From NCBI GenBank assembly GCA_963848495.1, contig CAWKDV010000003.1, positions 248,001 to 312,000 on the forward strand: 64,000 bases of DNA, in the 5' to 3' direction. The notes under the pieces were generated by a model. The model did no database searches. It was not told the origin of the DNA and was given only the letters and a program-made list of their open reading frames with translations. Of this stretch, positions 54,984 to 62,818 are shown one piece after another. Source of the DNA: JAICJR01 sp963848495. GTDB lineage: Bacteria; Actinomycetota; Thermoleophilia; Solirubrobacterales; Thermoleophilaceae. The position numbers were made by a program, and so were the translations under genes. Within the stretch, counting starts at the first letter, position 1; the number at the start of each line of letters is the position of its first letter.

Positions 54984-57250
54984 CGGCGGTCGCTGCGGTG
55001 ATCTCCGCCGCCGCCACGGCCGTCGCGGCCACGGTCGCGTCCGCCGCCTCGCGGCCTGCGGTCGCCGCGGTCGCCGCCGCTGCGCGGGCCGCGGTCGCCG
55101 GTGCCGACCGCCGCCAGCTCCTCGCTCGACTTGCCCGCGATCTCCGGGTCGTCGGCGAGGCGCAGCCCGATGCGGCCGCGCTCCTTGTCGACCTCGACCA
55201 CGCGCACGTGCACCTCGTCGCCGCGGTTGAGCACGTCCTCGACGGACTCGGCGCGCTCGCCGGGCTTGATGTTCGAGATGTGCAGGAGGCCGTCGGTGCC
55301 CTTGGAGAGCTCGACGAAGGCGCCGAACGTGGTGGTCTTGACCACCTTGCCGGTGTACTCGTCGCCGACCTCGACCTCCTTGGTCATCGTGCGGATGCGG
55401 TCGACGAGGGCGTCGCCCTGCTCGCCGCTGGCCGCGTAGACCAGGATCGTGCCGTCGTCCTCGACGTCGATCTGGGCCTCGTACTCCTCGGACAGCGCGC
55501 GAATCGTCTCGCCGCCCTTGCCGATGACCATGCCGATCTTGTCCACCTCGATCTGGATCGTGGTGATCCGCGGCGCGTAGGGCGAGAGCTCCTCGCGCGG
55601 CCCCTCGATCACCTCGGCCATCTTGCCGAGGATGTGGTGACGGCCCTTCTGAGCCTGCTCGAGCGCGTCGCGCAGGATGTCGAAGGTCACGCCCGAGATC
55701 TTGATGTCCATCTGGAGCGCGGTGATGCCATCGGCGGTGCCGGCGACCTTGAAGTCCATGTCGCCGAGGTGGTCCTCCACGCCGGCGATGTCGGACAGGA
55801 CGATGTAGTCGTCGCCCTCCTTGATCAGGCCCATGGCGATTCCCGCCACCGGCTTGCGGATCGGCACGCCCGCGTCCATCAGCGACAGGCTCGAGCCGCA
55901 GACCGAGGCCATCGACGACGACCCGTTCGACTCGAGGATGTCGGACACGATGCGGATCGTGTACGGAAAGTCCTCCTGCGAGGGGATCATCGGCACGAGC
56001 GCGCGCTCTGCGAGCGCACCGTGGCCGATGTCGCGCCGCTTGGGCCCGCGCATGAAGCCGGCCTCACCCACCGAGAAGGGCGGGAAGTTGTAGTGGTGGA
56101 AGTAGCGCTTGGCGGTCTGCAGCCCGAGCGTGTCGAGCCGCATCTCCTCGCGCGTGGTCCCAAGGGCCACCACCGAGAGGGCCTGGGTCTGGCCGCGGGT
56201 GAAGAGCGCGGAGCCATGCGTGCGCGGCGCCACCCCCACCTCGATCCAGATCGGCCGGATCTCATCCGCGGCGCGGCCGTCCGGCCGGCGCTTTTCCACC
56301 GCGATGCGGCGGCGGATGATGTCCTTCTCGAGCTTGTCGAAGGCGAGCTGCGCGGCCTGCTTGCGCTCCGCGTACTCGGGCGAGTCGGCCTCGCCGGCGA
56401 AGGCGGCCATGACCTCCTCCTCGACGTGCGCCGTGGCGTCCTGGCGGGCGAGCTTGTCCTCGACCTGCGTGGCCTCGTTGAGGGCGCCGCCGAAGCGCTC
56501 GCCGATCTGCTGGAGCAGGCCCTCGTCGACCTGCGGGATCTCGACCTCCTGCTTCTCCTTGCCGGCGATCTGCTGCAGCTCGCGCTGGGCCTGACAGAGC
56601 TTCTTGATCTCGGCGTGCGCGATGTCGAGCGCGTCGAGGATCTCGGCCTCGGACACCTCGTTGGCGCCGGCCTCGACCATCAGGATGGCCTCCTCGGTGC
56701 CGGCCACGACCAGGTCGAGGGCGGTCTCGAGCAGCGACTCCTCGTCCGGGTTGACGACGAAGCCGCCCTCCTCGTCCTTGCCGATGCGCACGGCGCCGAC
56801 GGGCACCGGGAACGGGATGTCCGACACCATCAGCGAGGCGCTGGCGCCGTTCATGGCGAGGATGTCGTAGGGGTTCACGTGGTCGACCGAGATCGGCATC
56901 GAGACGAGCTGCGTCTCACGCCGCCAGCCCTTCGGGAAGAGGGGCCGCAGCGGACGGTCGATCATGCGCGCGGTGAGGGTGCCCTTCTCGCCGGCACGGC
57001 CCTCGCGCTTGAAAAAGCTGCCGGGGATCTTGCCCGCGGCGTACATGCGCTCCTCTACGTCGACGGTGAGGGGGAGAAAGTCGACGTCGCGCAGGTTTCC
57101 TGCTGTGGCGGTGCTGAGGACAATCGTCTCCCCTGCCTGCACCACCACTGCGCCGCTCGCCTGCTTGGCGAGCTTCCCGGTCTCGAACGAGATTTCGGTT
57201 CCCCCGACCTCCACCGAGACGCGATGCGCCTGAGGCGTTACTTCATTCAT
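54980..57250 (-). CDS. pnp: Polyribonucleotide nucleotidyltransferase
   Basis: 756 residues from ATG 57250, with AAAGGAAC upstream. Two RNase PH domains (FFKREGRAGEKGTLTARMIDRPLRPLFP in the first; SNGSSSMASVCGSSLSLMDAGVP in the second), KH (VIGKGGETIRALSEEY), S1 (VVKTTTFGAFVELSKG) and a C-terminal Arg/Gly/Asp-rich tail. It degrades RNA 3' to 5' phosphorolytically. Its stop overlaps the M16 start. Confidence 0.97.
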   Translation of the reverse strand: MNEVTPQAHRVSVEVGGTEISFETGKLAKQASGAVVVQAGETIVLSTATAGNLRDVDFLPLTVDVEERMYAAGKIPGSFFKREGRAGEKGTLTARMIDRPLRPLFPKGWRRETQLVSMPISVDHVNPYDILAMNGASASLMVSDIPFPVPVGAVRIGKDEEGGFVVNPDEESLLETALDLVVAGTEEAILMVEAGANEVSEAEILDALDIAHAEIKKLCQAQRELQQIAGKEKQEVEIPQVDEGLLQQIGERFGGALNEATQVEDKLARQDATAHVEEEVMAAFAGEADSPEYAERKQAAQLAFDKLEKDIIRRRIAVEKRRPDGRAADEIRPIWIEVGVAPRTHGSALFTRGQTQALSVVALGTTREEMRLDTLGLQTAKRYFHHYNFPPFSVGEAGFMRGPKRRDIGHGALAERALVPMIPSQEDFPYTIRIVSDILESNGSSSMASVCGSSLSLMDAGVPIRKPVAGIAMGLIKEGDDYIVLSDIAGVEDHLGDMDFKVAGTADGITALQMDIKISGVTFDILRDALEQAQKGRHHILGKMAEVIEGPREELSPYAPRITTIQIEVDKIGMVIGKGGETIRALSEEYEAQIDVEDDGTILVYAASGEQGDALVDRIRTMTKEVEVGDEYTGKVVKTTTFGAFVELSKGTDGLLHISNIKPGERAESVEDVLNRGDEVHVRVVEVDKERGRIGLRLADDPEIAGKSSEELAAVGTGDRGPRSGGDRGDRRPRGGGRDRGRDGRGGGGDHRSDRR

Positions 57251-57387
57251 GCTGTTCCTTTCAGCGCCGCCTCCGGTTGGCGGCAATGTCTCATTGGCTC
57301 TGCGAAAGAGTCCCGCGGAGGTTAGCAACGCGCCTTTGCCCGGCCGGTGTTTGACAGTCAGCCGGGTGGTCTAGAACACTGCTGGGA

Positions 57388-58065
57388 ATGGTCCGCGGGG
57401 TCACGGCGTCGGTCGTCCTAATCTGCCTGCTCGCGTTCGCCGCGCCGGCGTTCGGAGCGTCGAAGACGGAGCTGCTGGCGCTCGACGTGCGCCAGGGCAG
57501 CATGTCCGAGGTCGTGACCTTCCAGGGCGACGGCGGCGAGGCCTGCGCCCGCGCCGGCGTTTGCGGCTACAGCGGCACCCTCTCCTACGGCTTTTCCGGC
57601 ATCCGCGACGGTCAGCTCACCGTGATCCTGTCCCACCGCGGCAAGCGCTCGAGCGCCTTCGGCTTCGCCAACCTCAACGTGGGCGCGCTGACCATGGCGA
57701 GCGTGAGCAGCGCCCCGGGCGCCACACCCTGCACCGAGAAGATCCTCCACAAGTTCGACGGCTTCGCCCTCGAGGGCGACGCGAAGACCCTGCGCTTGCT
57801 GTTCCACCCGGCCGAGGCCGCGCCGGACTTCCTGTCGAGCTACTGCGGCGGCCCGAGCGACGCCGACATCGACCACGCGCAGGGCCTCCCCACGCTGACC
57901 GTCGCCACCCGCAAGCTGCGCCAGCGACGCCTGACGCTCACGTCCGACTCCGTCACGCCCTTCCACATCGGCCCGTTTACCGGCACGGTGACCTTCCACG
58001 CGAGCTTCCAGCTCGCCCGGGTGCGGCTCCCGCGCGAGCTGCTGCAGCTGTTGACGGGCGCTTAG
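57388..58065 (+). CDS. Secreted protein of unknown function
   Basis: 225 residues from ATG 57388. A clear signal peptide (about 1-23, cleavage after AFG) and four Cys in the mature part (in GGEACARAGVCGYSG, TPCTEK and SYCGG), which could pair. The rest is beta-rich, with no recognised family. It is divergent from pnp, with 137 bp between the starts, and the palindromic element follows. Confidence 0.7.
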   Translation: MVRGVTASVVLICLLAFAAPAFGASKTELLALDVRQGSMSEVVTFQGDGGEACARAGVCGYSGTLSYGFSGIRDGQLTVILSHRGKRSSAFGFANLNVGALTMASVSSAPGATPCTEKILHKFDGFALEGDAKTLRLLFHPAEAAPDFLSSYCGGPSDADIDHAQGLPTLTVATRKLRQRRLTLTSDSVTPFHIGPFTGTVTFHASFQLARVRLPRELLQLLTGA

Positions 58066-58103
58066 GCGCTCCTCCAGCGCCAGCTCCCGCGCTAGCGCTT
58101 ACG

Positions 58104-58208
58104 GCGGCAATGAGGGAGTGCCCGAACGCGATCTGCCGGACGTGCATGGACTTAGCTCCGAATAGCGGGGTCAAGTCCATGCACCCCCTTGCGGGCAGCC
58201 GTTATCGA
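58104..58208. repeat. Palindromic element, copy 2
   Basis: A central perfect 12-bp stem (58142-58153 with 58173-58184) around a 19-nt loop, with outer arms including TGCCCG/CGGGCA. The left edge reads GCGGCAATGA, 6 nt, GCCCGA, then CG, as in copy 1 at 14690. Both central stems contain GGACTT/AAGTCC although their other bases differ. It is intergenic between the secreted protein and peroxiredoxin genes. Confidence 0.6.
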
Positions 58209-58223
58209 TGCCGTCAGGCCCGG

Positions 58224-59202
58224 TCAGCCGCCCCGCCCGCTCGCAGACTGCGCGATCAGCTCCTCCGGCGGCACGCCCGCGATCGCCCTGCCCTCCACGA
58301 ACAGGGTCGGCGTAGTCATCACTCCGGCTCGCACGCCGCTGCGGAAGTCGCGCGTCACGCGCTCCTCGACCTCGGGCGAGCGGCGGTCGCGGTTGAAGCG
58401 CTCGAGGTCGAGGCCGAGCTGCTCGGCGCGGCGCCAGAGGTGCGGGTCGTCCAGGTGGCCCTGGTCGCCGAACAGCGAGTCGTGCATCTCCCAGAACGCG
58501 CCCTGCAGCGCCGCGGCCTCGACCGCCTGGGACAGCGACGCGGGCCCGCGGGTGCTTCGACACCACCGGGAAGTGCCTGAACACGCGCCGCACCGGCACA
58601 CCCGACAGCAGGCGGTCGGTCTTCGCGCAGTACGGGCACTCGTAGTCGCCGTACTCGATCACGAGCGTGGCGCCCTCGCCGCGCACGTGGTCGTCCGGGC
58701 CTGGCGGCGGCGGGCCGCTGCTGCGGAGGTCCGGCCCGTCAGGCCGGGGCTGGGCTCAAGGGCGTCGAAGATGAGGTTGGCGCCCGGGATCTCGAGCACG
58801 CTCGGCGAGACGTAGGACCATTTGACCGTGCCCTCGGGATCGATCAGGAACAGCGCCCGGCCGCGACGTGCCCCACTGGTCGTCGTAGACGCCGAACGCC
58901 CGGGCGGTAGCGCCCTTCGGCTCGAAGTCGGCCAGCAGCGGGATCGTGAGGTTGAGCCTGTCCTGGAACGCCTTGTGGCAGAAGGCGGAGTCGACCGAGA
59001 CGCCGTACAGCTTCACGTCACGCGCCTCGAAGTCGCTCAGCAGCTCCTGGTAGATCGAGAGCTGGTCGGTGCAGACCGGGCTGAAGTCGAGCGGGTAGAA
59101 GACGAGCAGGCAGGTCTGCCCGCGCAGACTCTCGAGTGAAACCTCTTCGCCGTCCTGGTCGCGCAGCTTGAAGTCCGGTGCCCGCGCGCCCGGCTCGATC
59201 AT
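58224..59202 (-). pseudogene. Peroxiredoxin-DsbA fusion, broken by about three small indels
   Basis: The N-terminal part (from 59202) is an AhpC/TSA peroxiredoxin with peroxidatic Cys44 (SPVCTDQL). Frame changes near 58865, 58735 and 58545 separate it from VKWSYVSPSVLEIPGANLIF, a Pro-rich linker (SSGPPPPGPDDHVRGEG) and a DsbA-like domain (YGDYECPYC; FRHFPVV; FWEMHDSLFG). Read across the shifts it makes one ~320-residue fusion, a layout I recall from related actinobacteria. Alternatively, two adjacent genes. The start overlaps the rpsO stop by 4 nt. Confidence 0.7.
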
Positions 59203-59468
59203 CGGCGGAGGCCGAGCTCCTTGATGAGCTCGCGGTAGCCCTCGAGGTTGTTCTTCTGCATGTACTTGAGCAGCCGGCGGCGCTGACCGACCAGCATCAG
59301 CAGGCCGCGGCGCGAGTGGTGGTCCTTCTTGTGCTCGCGCAGGTGCTCGTTGAGGTCGTTGATGCGACGCGTCAGCAGCGCCACCTGGACCTCGGTGGAC
59401 CCGGTGTCGGTGTCGGACTTGCCGAACTTGCTGACGATCTCGCGCTTGGCTTCTACCGTGAGGCTCAT
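59199..59468 (-). CDS. rpsO: 30S ribosomal protein S15
   Basis: 89 residues from ATG 59468, the normal S15 length. GSTEVQVALLTRRINDLNEHL, HKKDHHSRRGLL and QRRRLLKYM are family signatures. It binds 16S rRNA in platform assembly. It overlaps the ribF stop upstream and the peroxiredoxin start downstream. Confidence 0.97.
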   Translation of the reverse strand: MSLTVEAKREIVSKFGKSDTDTGSTEVQVALLTRRINDLNEHLREHKKDHHSRRGLLMLVGQRRRLLKYMQKNNLEGYRELIKELGLRR

Positions 59469-60350
59469 CGGCGGAAGACCGTAGCAGAACAAATCTCGCG
59501 CGCCCGCTCCACGTCGAGCTTCATCTGGTCGATCAACGCGTCGATCGAGTCGAAGCGCTTCTCGCCGCGAAGCCGCTCCACGAACGCCACGCGCAGGGTC
59601 TCGCCATAGATGTCGCCGTCGAAGTCGAGCAGGTAGGCCTCGATCAGGGCTCCGCGGCCGGTGACGAACGTCGGCCGCACGCCGACGTTGACGGCCGCCG
59701 GGTGGCCGTGCGCCCACGCCGCGTAGACGCCGTGGCCCGGATAGGCGAGGCGGTCGTCAGGCACGATGTTCGCGGTGGGGAAGCCCAGCTCGCGGCCGCG
59801 CCGGTCGCCGCTCCACGACCTCGCCCTCGTAGAGGAACGGCCCGCCCAGGAACTCGGTGGCCTTGCCGATCTCGCCCGCCGCCACGAGACCGCGGATGTG
59901 GCTCGAGGAGACGGTCTCCCCCGCCACCTCCACGAGCGCCACCACGCGCGTCTCGAACTCGTCGCGCCCAGCCAGCATCTCGGGGTTGCCCTCGGCGCCG
60001 TGCCCGAAGCGGAAGTTCTCGCCCACCGACACGTGCGTGGCGCCAAGCCGCCCGATCAGCACGTCCTCGATGAACTCGCGCGCGGAGCGCTCCGAGAACT
60101 CCCTGTCGAAGGGGATCACGACCAGTTCCTCGATCCCAAGCCCCGCGATCAGGTCGCGCTTGATCGGGAACGACTGCAGCAGCTTGGGCTGCGCCTCGGG
60201 CTTCAGAACGGCCAGCGGGTGCGGCTCGAAGGTCAGCACCGTGTCGTTGCCGCGGATGACCTCGCGGTGTCCGAGATGGACGCCGTCGAACATCCCGACG
60301 GCCACCCGCCGCGGGCGCGGCTCCGCGTCGTGGAGCGAGGTGACCTTCAC
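59465..60350 (-). pseudogene. ribF: Riboflavin kinase/FAD synthetase, frameshifted
   Basis: From GTG 60350, the FAD synthetase domain (VGMFDGVHLGHREVI, LTFEPHPLAVL, SSSHIRGLV) runs to GGPFLYEGEVVE. Then the frame changes near 59805, and the riboflavin kinase domain (RRGRELGFPTANIVPDD, VNVGVRPTFVTG, FDSIDALIDQM) continues in another frame to 59465. The two halves make one full-length RibF. As ribF is the usual sole source of FMN and FAD, a sequence error is more likely than real loss. Confidence 0.85.
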
Positions 60351-61161
60351 TTGAACACCACTATCGGCTTGAGCTCGTCGTCACGGGGTTCCGCGATTGC
60401 TATCAGGCGGTCGCCGTGGATGAGGCGCGCGTAGGACTGCGGACTGCGGACTGCGGACTGCGGGACCGCGATTCCGTTGCGCGCTCTCGCTGCCTCGTCG
60501 TCTTCCAGCAGTCGCTCGGGCAGGAAACTCCAGCGCCTCGTTCGAGCGGCACTATGCGCTCCTCTGACGCGTCCTCGAGCCGGAAGGGGCCGATCGCCGT
60601 CCGCTCGAGCTCCTCGCAATAGGCGTCGCCGAGGTCGGCGATGAGCTGGCGCACGTAGGTGCCGCTCGAGCACTCGATCTCGAACTCCGCGCGCTCGCCC
60701 TCCCGGCGCAGCAGCTCGAAGCGGCTGACGTGCACCGGCCGGGCGTCGGCCTGGACGAACTCGCCCCGCCGCGCCTTCGCGTAGAGGCGCTCGCCGCCCA
60801 CCTTCACGGCCGAGTAGGCGGGCGGCGCCTGCATCAGGTCGCCGGTGGGCAGCACCAGCTCGGCGGGCACGCGGCCGGTGTGCACGAGCTCGCCCTCCGG
60901 GTCGCCCGTGTCCGAGGTCCAGCCGAGCCGCGCCGTCGCCCGGTAGGTCTTCGGCAGGGCCATGAAGAAGCGCTGCGCCCGCGTGGCCGCGCCCACGAGC
61001 ACAAGCAGCAGCCCGGTGGCGAACGGGTCGAGCGTGCCGGCGTGGCCGACCTTCACGCGCCGCCCGGTCTCCTCGCCGAGCTGCCTGCGCACGAGGGCGA
61101 CAACGTCGTGCGACGTGACCCCGGCCGGCTTCGCGTAGAGCAGGACGCCCGCGTGCGACAC
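60347..61161 (-). pseudogene. truB: tRNA pseudouridine(55) synthase, frameshifted near its 3' end
   Basis: From GTG 61161, TruB with catalytic Asp45 (GHAGTLDPFATG) and CSSGTYVRQLIADLG is intact to about 60530. The last ~65 residues (LPERLLEDDEAARARNG; LIHGDRLIAIAEP) are in another frame. Four tandem heptamers (60434-60461) lie in this 3' part and encode AVPQSAVRSPQS-like residues. The frameshift is near 60530, about 70 bp from the array, and looks like a small indel rather than a change in repeat number. Confidence 0.85.
60434..60461. repeat. 7-bp tandem repeat GGACTGC, 4 perfect units
   Basis: Four identical GGACTGC units in the 3' part of truB. A slip of one unit would shift the frame of the last ~25 codons. 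It is the most perfect of the heptamer arrays in the window. Confidence 0.9.
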
Positions 61162-61172
61162 GCGCGCTCCTA

Positions 61173-62159
61173 TCAGAGCTGCTCTTCGACTCCCGCGCGC
61201 AGCTGCTCAACCAGCTCGTCGAGCGGCAGCTCGGTGGAGAAGCCGGCGGCCTGGCGGTGCCCGCCGCCGCCGTGGGAGCGGGCGATGCGGGAGACGTCCA
61301 CGCGGCCGTCAGTGGCGCGCAGGCTGACCTTGCGCACGCCGGCGCGGTCGTCCGACAAGAGGTCGCGCACGAGCGCGGCCACGGCGGTGCCCTCGACGGC
61401 GCGGATGTGGTCGACGATGCCCTCGGAGTCGGTCTCGACCGTGTCCGTCTCCTCGTAGTCCTCGCGCGTGAGGTTGGTGACCGTGAGCGACCCGCCGTCG
61501 AAGCGCTGGACGCGCACGAGCGCGCGCGCCAGGAGCTGCAGGCGGCCGAACGGAAGGTCCTCGTAGAGGCGGCGGTAGACGTCGTGCACGTCCACGCCCA
61601 GCTCGATCAGCTCGGCGGCCATCCGGTGGGCCGCGGGCGTGGTGTTCTCGTACATGAAGCGCCCGGTGTCGGTGACCAGCGCGACGTAGAGCGCGTCGGC
61701 GGTGTCGGCGTCGATCTCGACGTCGAGCAGCTTGGCGATCTGGAACACGATCTCGGCCGTGCAGGAGGCGTCAGGCACCACGAGGTTGACCGTGCCGAAG
61801 CGCGTGTTGTCGTGGTGGTGGTCGATGTTGAGTATGTGCAGGTTGTCCTGCTGCAGGAAGTCGACCGGCATGCGGTCGATGTTGCCGCAGTCGAGGAAGA
61901 CGATCGTGCGGTCGTGCACGTCGACCGGAGGCGCGTTGAGCACGCCGTTGAAGTTCATGTGGCGGTACTCGTGCGGCAGCGGGAACTCGTCGGCCGCCAT
62001 GAACATCAGCGCGTCCTTGCCGAGCTGCTCGAGGATCTGATGCGTGGCGAGCAGGGATCCGAGAGCGTCCCCGTCGGGGTTCTCGTGGGTGGTGAGCAGG
62101 AGCTTGTCGGCGTTACGCAGCTCCCCGATCACCTGATCGAGGTCGGTCGCTATTCCCAC
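61173..62159 (-). CDS. nrnA: Bifunctional oligoribonuclease/PAP phosphatase NrnA
   Basis: 328 residues from GTG 62159. DHH domain motifs NPDGDALGS, FLDCGN and IDHHHDN bind Mn; the DHHA1 domain ends in HGGGGHRQAAG. It degrades nanoRNAs and 3'-phosphoadenosine 5'-phosphate. It overlaps rbfA by 10 nt, in the conserved rbfA-nrnA-truB order. Confidence 0.95.
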   Translation of the reverse strand: MGIATDLDQVIGELRNADKLLLTTHENPDGDALGSLLATHQILEQLGKDALMFMAADEFPLPHEYRHMNFNGVLNAPPVDVHDRTIVFLDCGNIDRMPVDFLQQDNLHILNIDHHHDNTRFGTVNLVVPDASCTAEIVFQIAKLLDVEIDADTADALYVALVTDTGRFMYENTTPAAHRMAAELIELGVDVHDVYRRLYEDLPFGRLQLLARALVRVQRFDGGSLTVTNLTREDYEETDTVETDSEGIVDHIRAVEGTAVAALVRDLLSDDRAGVRKVSLRATDGRVDVSRIARSHGGGGHRQAAGFSTELPLDELVEQLRAGVEEQL

Positions 62160-62503
62160 CCGCCCGACTCCTCCTGGTCGAGCAGCTCCGAGATCCTCAT
62201 ACCGCGGTCTATCGACTCGTCGTAGTGAAACTCCAGCGTGGGCGTGCGCTTCATCCGCAGCTCCCCGCCCACCTGGGCCTGGAGAAAGCCGGCGGCGGAC
62301 TGCAGCCCGTCAAGCGCCGCCTGACGCTCATCGTCGGAGCCGAGCACGCTGACGTACACGCGCGCGTGGCGAAGGTCTGGACTCGTATCTACCCCAGTCA
62401 CGGTAACGAAGCCGATGCGGGGGTCCTTCAGATTCTCAGCGATATGGCCGGACAGGACTTCCCGAACGGCCTCGTTGACCCGCCGTATCCTCGACGAAGC
62501 CAT
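62150..62503 (-). CDS. rbfA: Ribosome-binding factor A
   Basis: 117 residues. VNEAVREVLSGHIAENLKDPRIGFVTVTGV and LRMKRTPTLEFHYDESIDRG are RbfA signatures. It aids late 30S maturation. It lies 1 bp after the DUF503 gene and overlaps nrnA. Confidence 0.96.
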   Translation of the reverse strand: MASSRIRRVNEAVREVLSGHIAENLKDPRIGFVTVTGVDTSPDLRHARVYVSVLGSDDERQAALDGLQSAAGFLQAQVGGELRMKRTPTLEFHYDESIDRGMRISELLDQEESGGWE

Positions 62504-62504
62504 C

Positions 62505-62807
62505 CTAACCTAGGACCTCCTCGGCAGACACCGTGCCGCGCTCGATCCAGACGCCGTCAGGGCACTGCGATTCGACGTAACGAGTCAACTTGGCGGCCGC
62601 CTCCTCGACGCTGTGAACGTCCCTCCCGACCAGCGCGACCGACAGCGTCGAGCGCTGCCAGAGGTCCTGGTGATCGGTCTCGGCGACGCTCGCGCCGAAG
62701 CGGCGCTGGAGCTGGGCCTTGAGCGACAGCAGCTCCTTGCGCTTGCCCTTCAGGCTTCCGTTGTCCGGGAAGTGCAGGTGAACTTCGAGGAGGGTTACGA
62801 AGGACAC
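62505..62807 (-). CDS. YlxP-like DUF503 protein
   Basis: 100 residues. EVHLHFPDNGSLKGKRKEL and GASVAETDHQDLWQRSTLSVALVG match DUF503/YlxP, regularly found between infB and rbfA. The function is unknown; context points to ribosome maturation or translation initiation. Confidence 0.92.
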   Translation of the reverse strand: MSFVTLLEVHLHFPDNGSLKGKRKELLSLKAQLQRRFGASVAETDHQDLWQRSTLSVALVGRDVHSVEEAAAKLTRYVESQCPDGVWIERGTVSAEEVLG

Positions 62808-62818
62808 GGCGAGCTCAC

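Noticed and set aside
54998..57325. A 775-codon open frame antisense to pnp
   Set aside because: Its whole length mirrors the pnp gene, whose domains are unmistakable; it is a GC-driven shadow.
57251..57387. An RNase III-processed stem-loop in the pnp leader, as in enterobacteria
   Set aside because: No long stem was found in the 137-bp leader by eye; only short, weak pairings.
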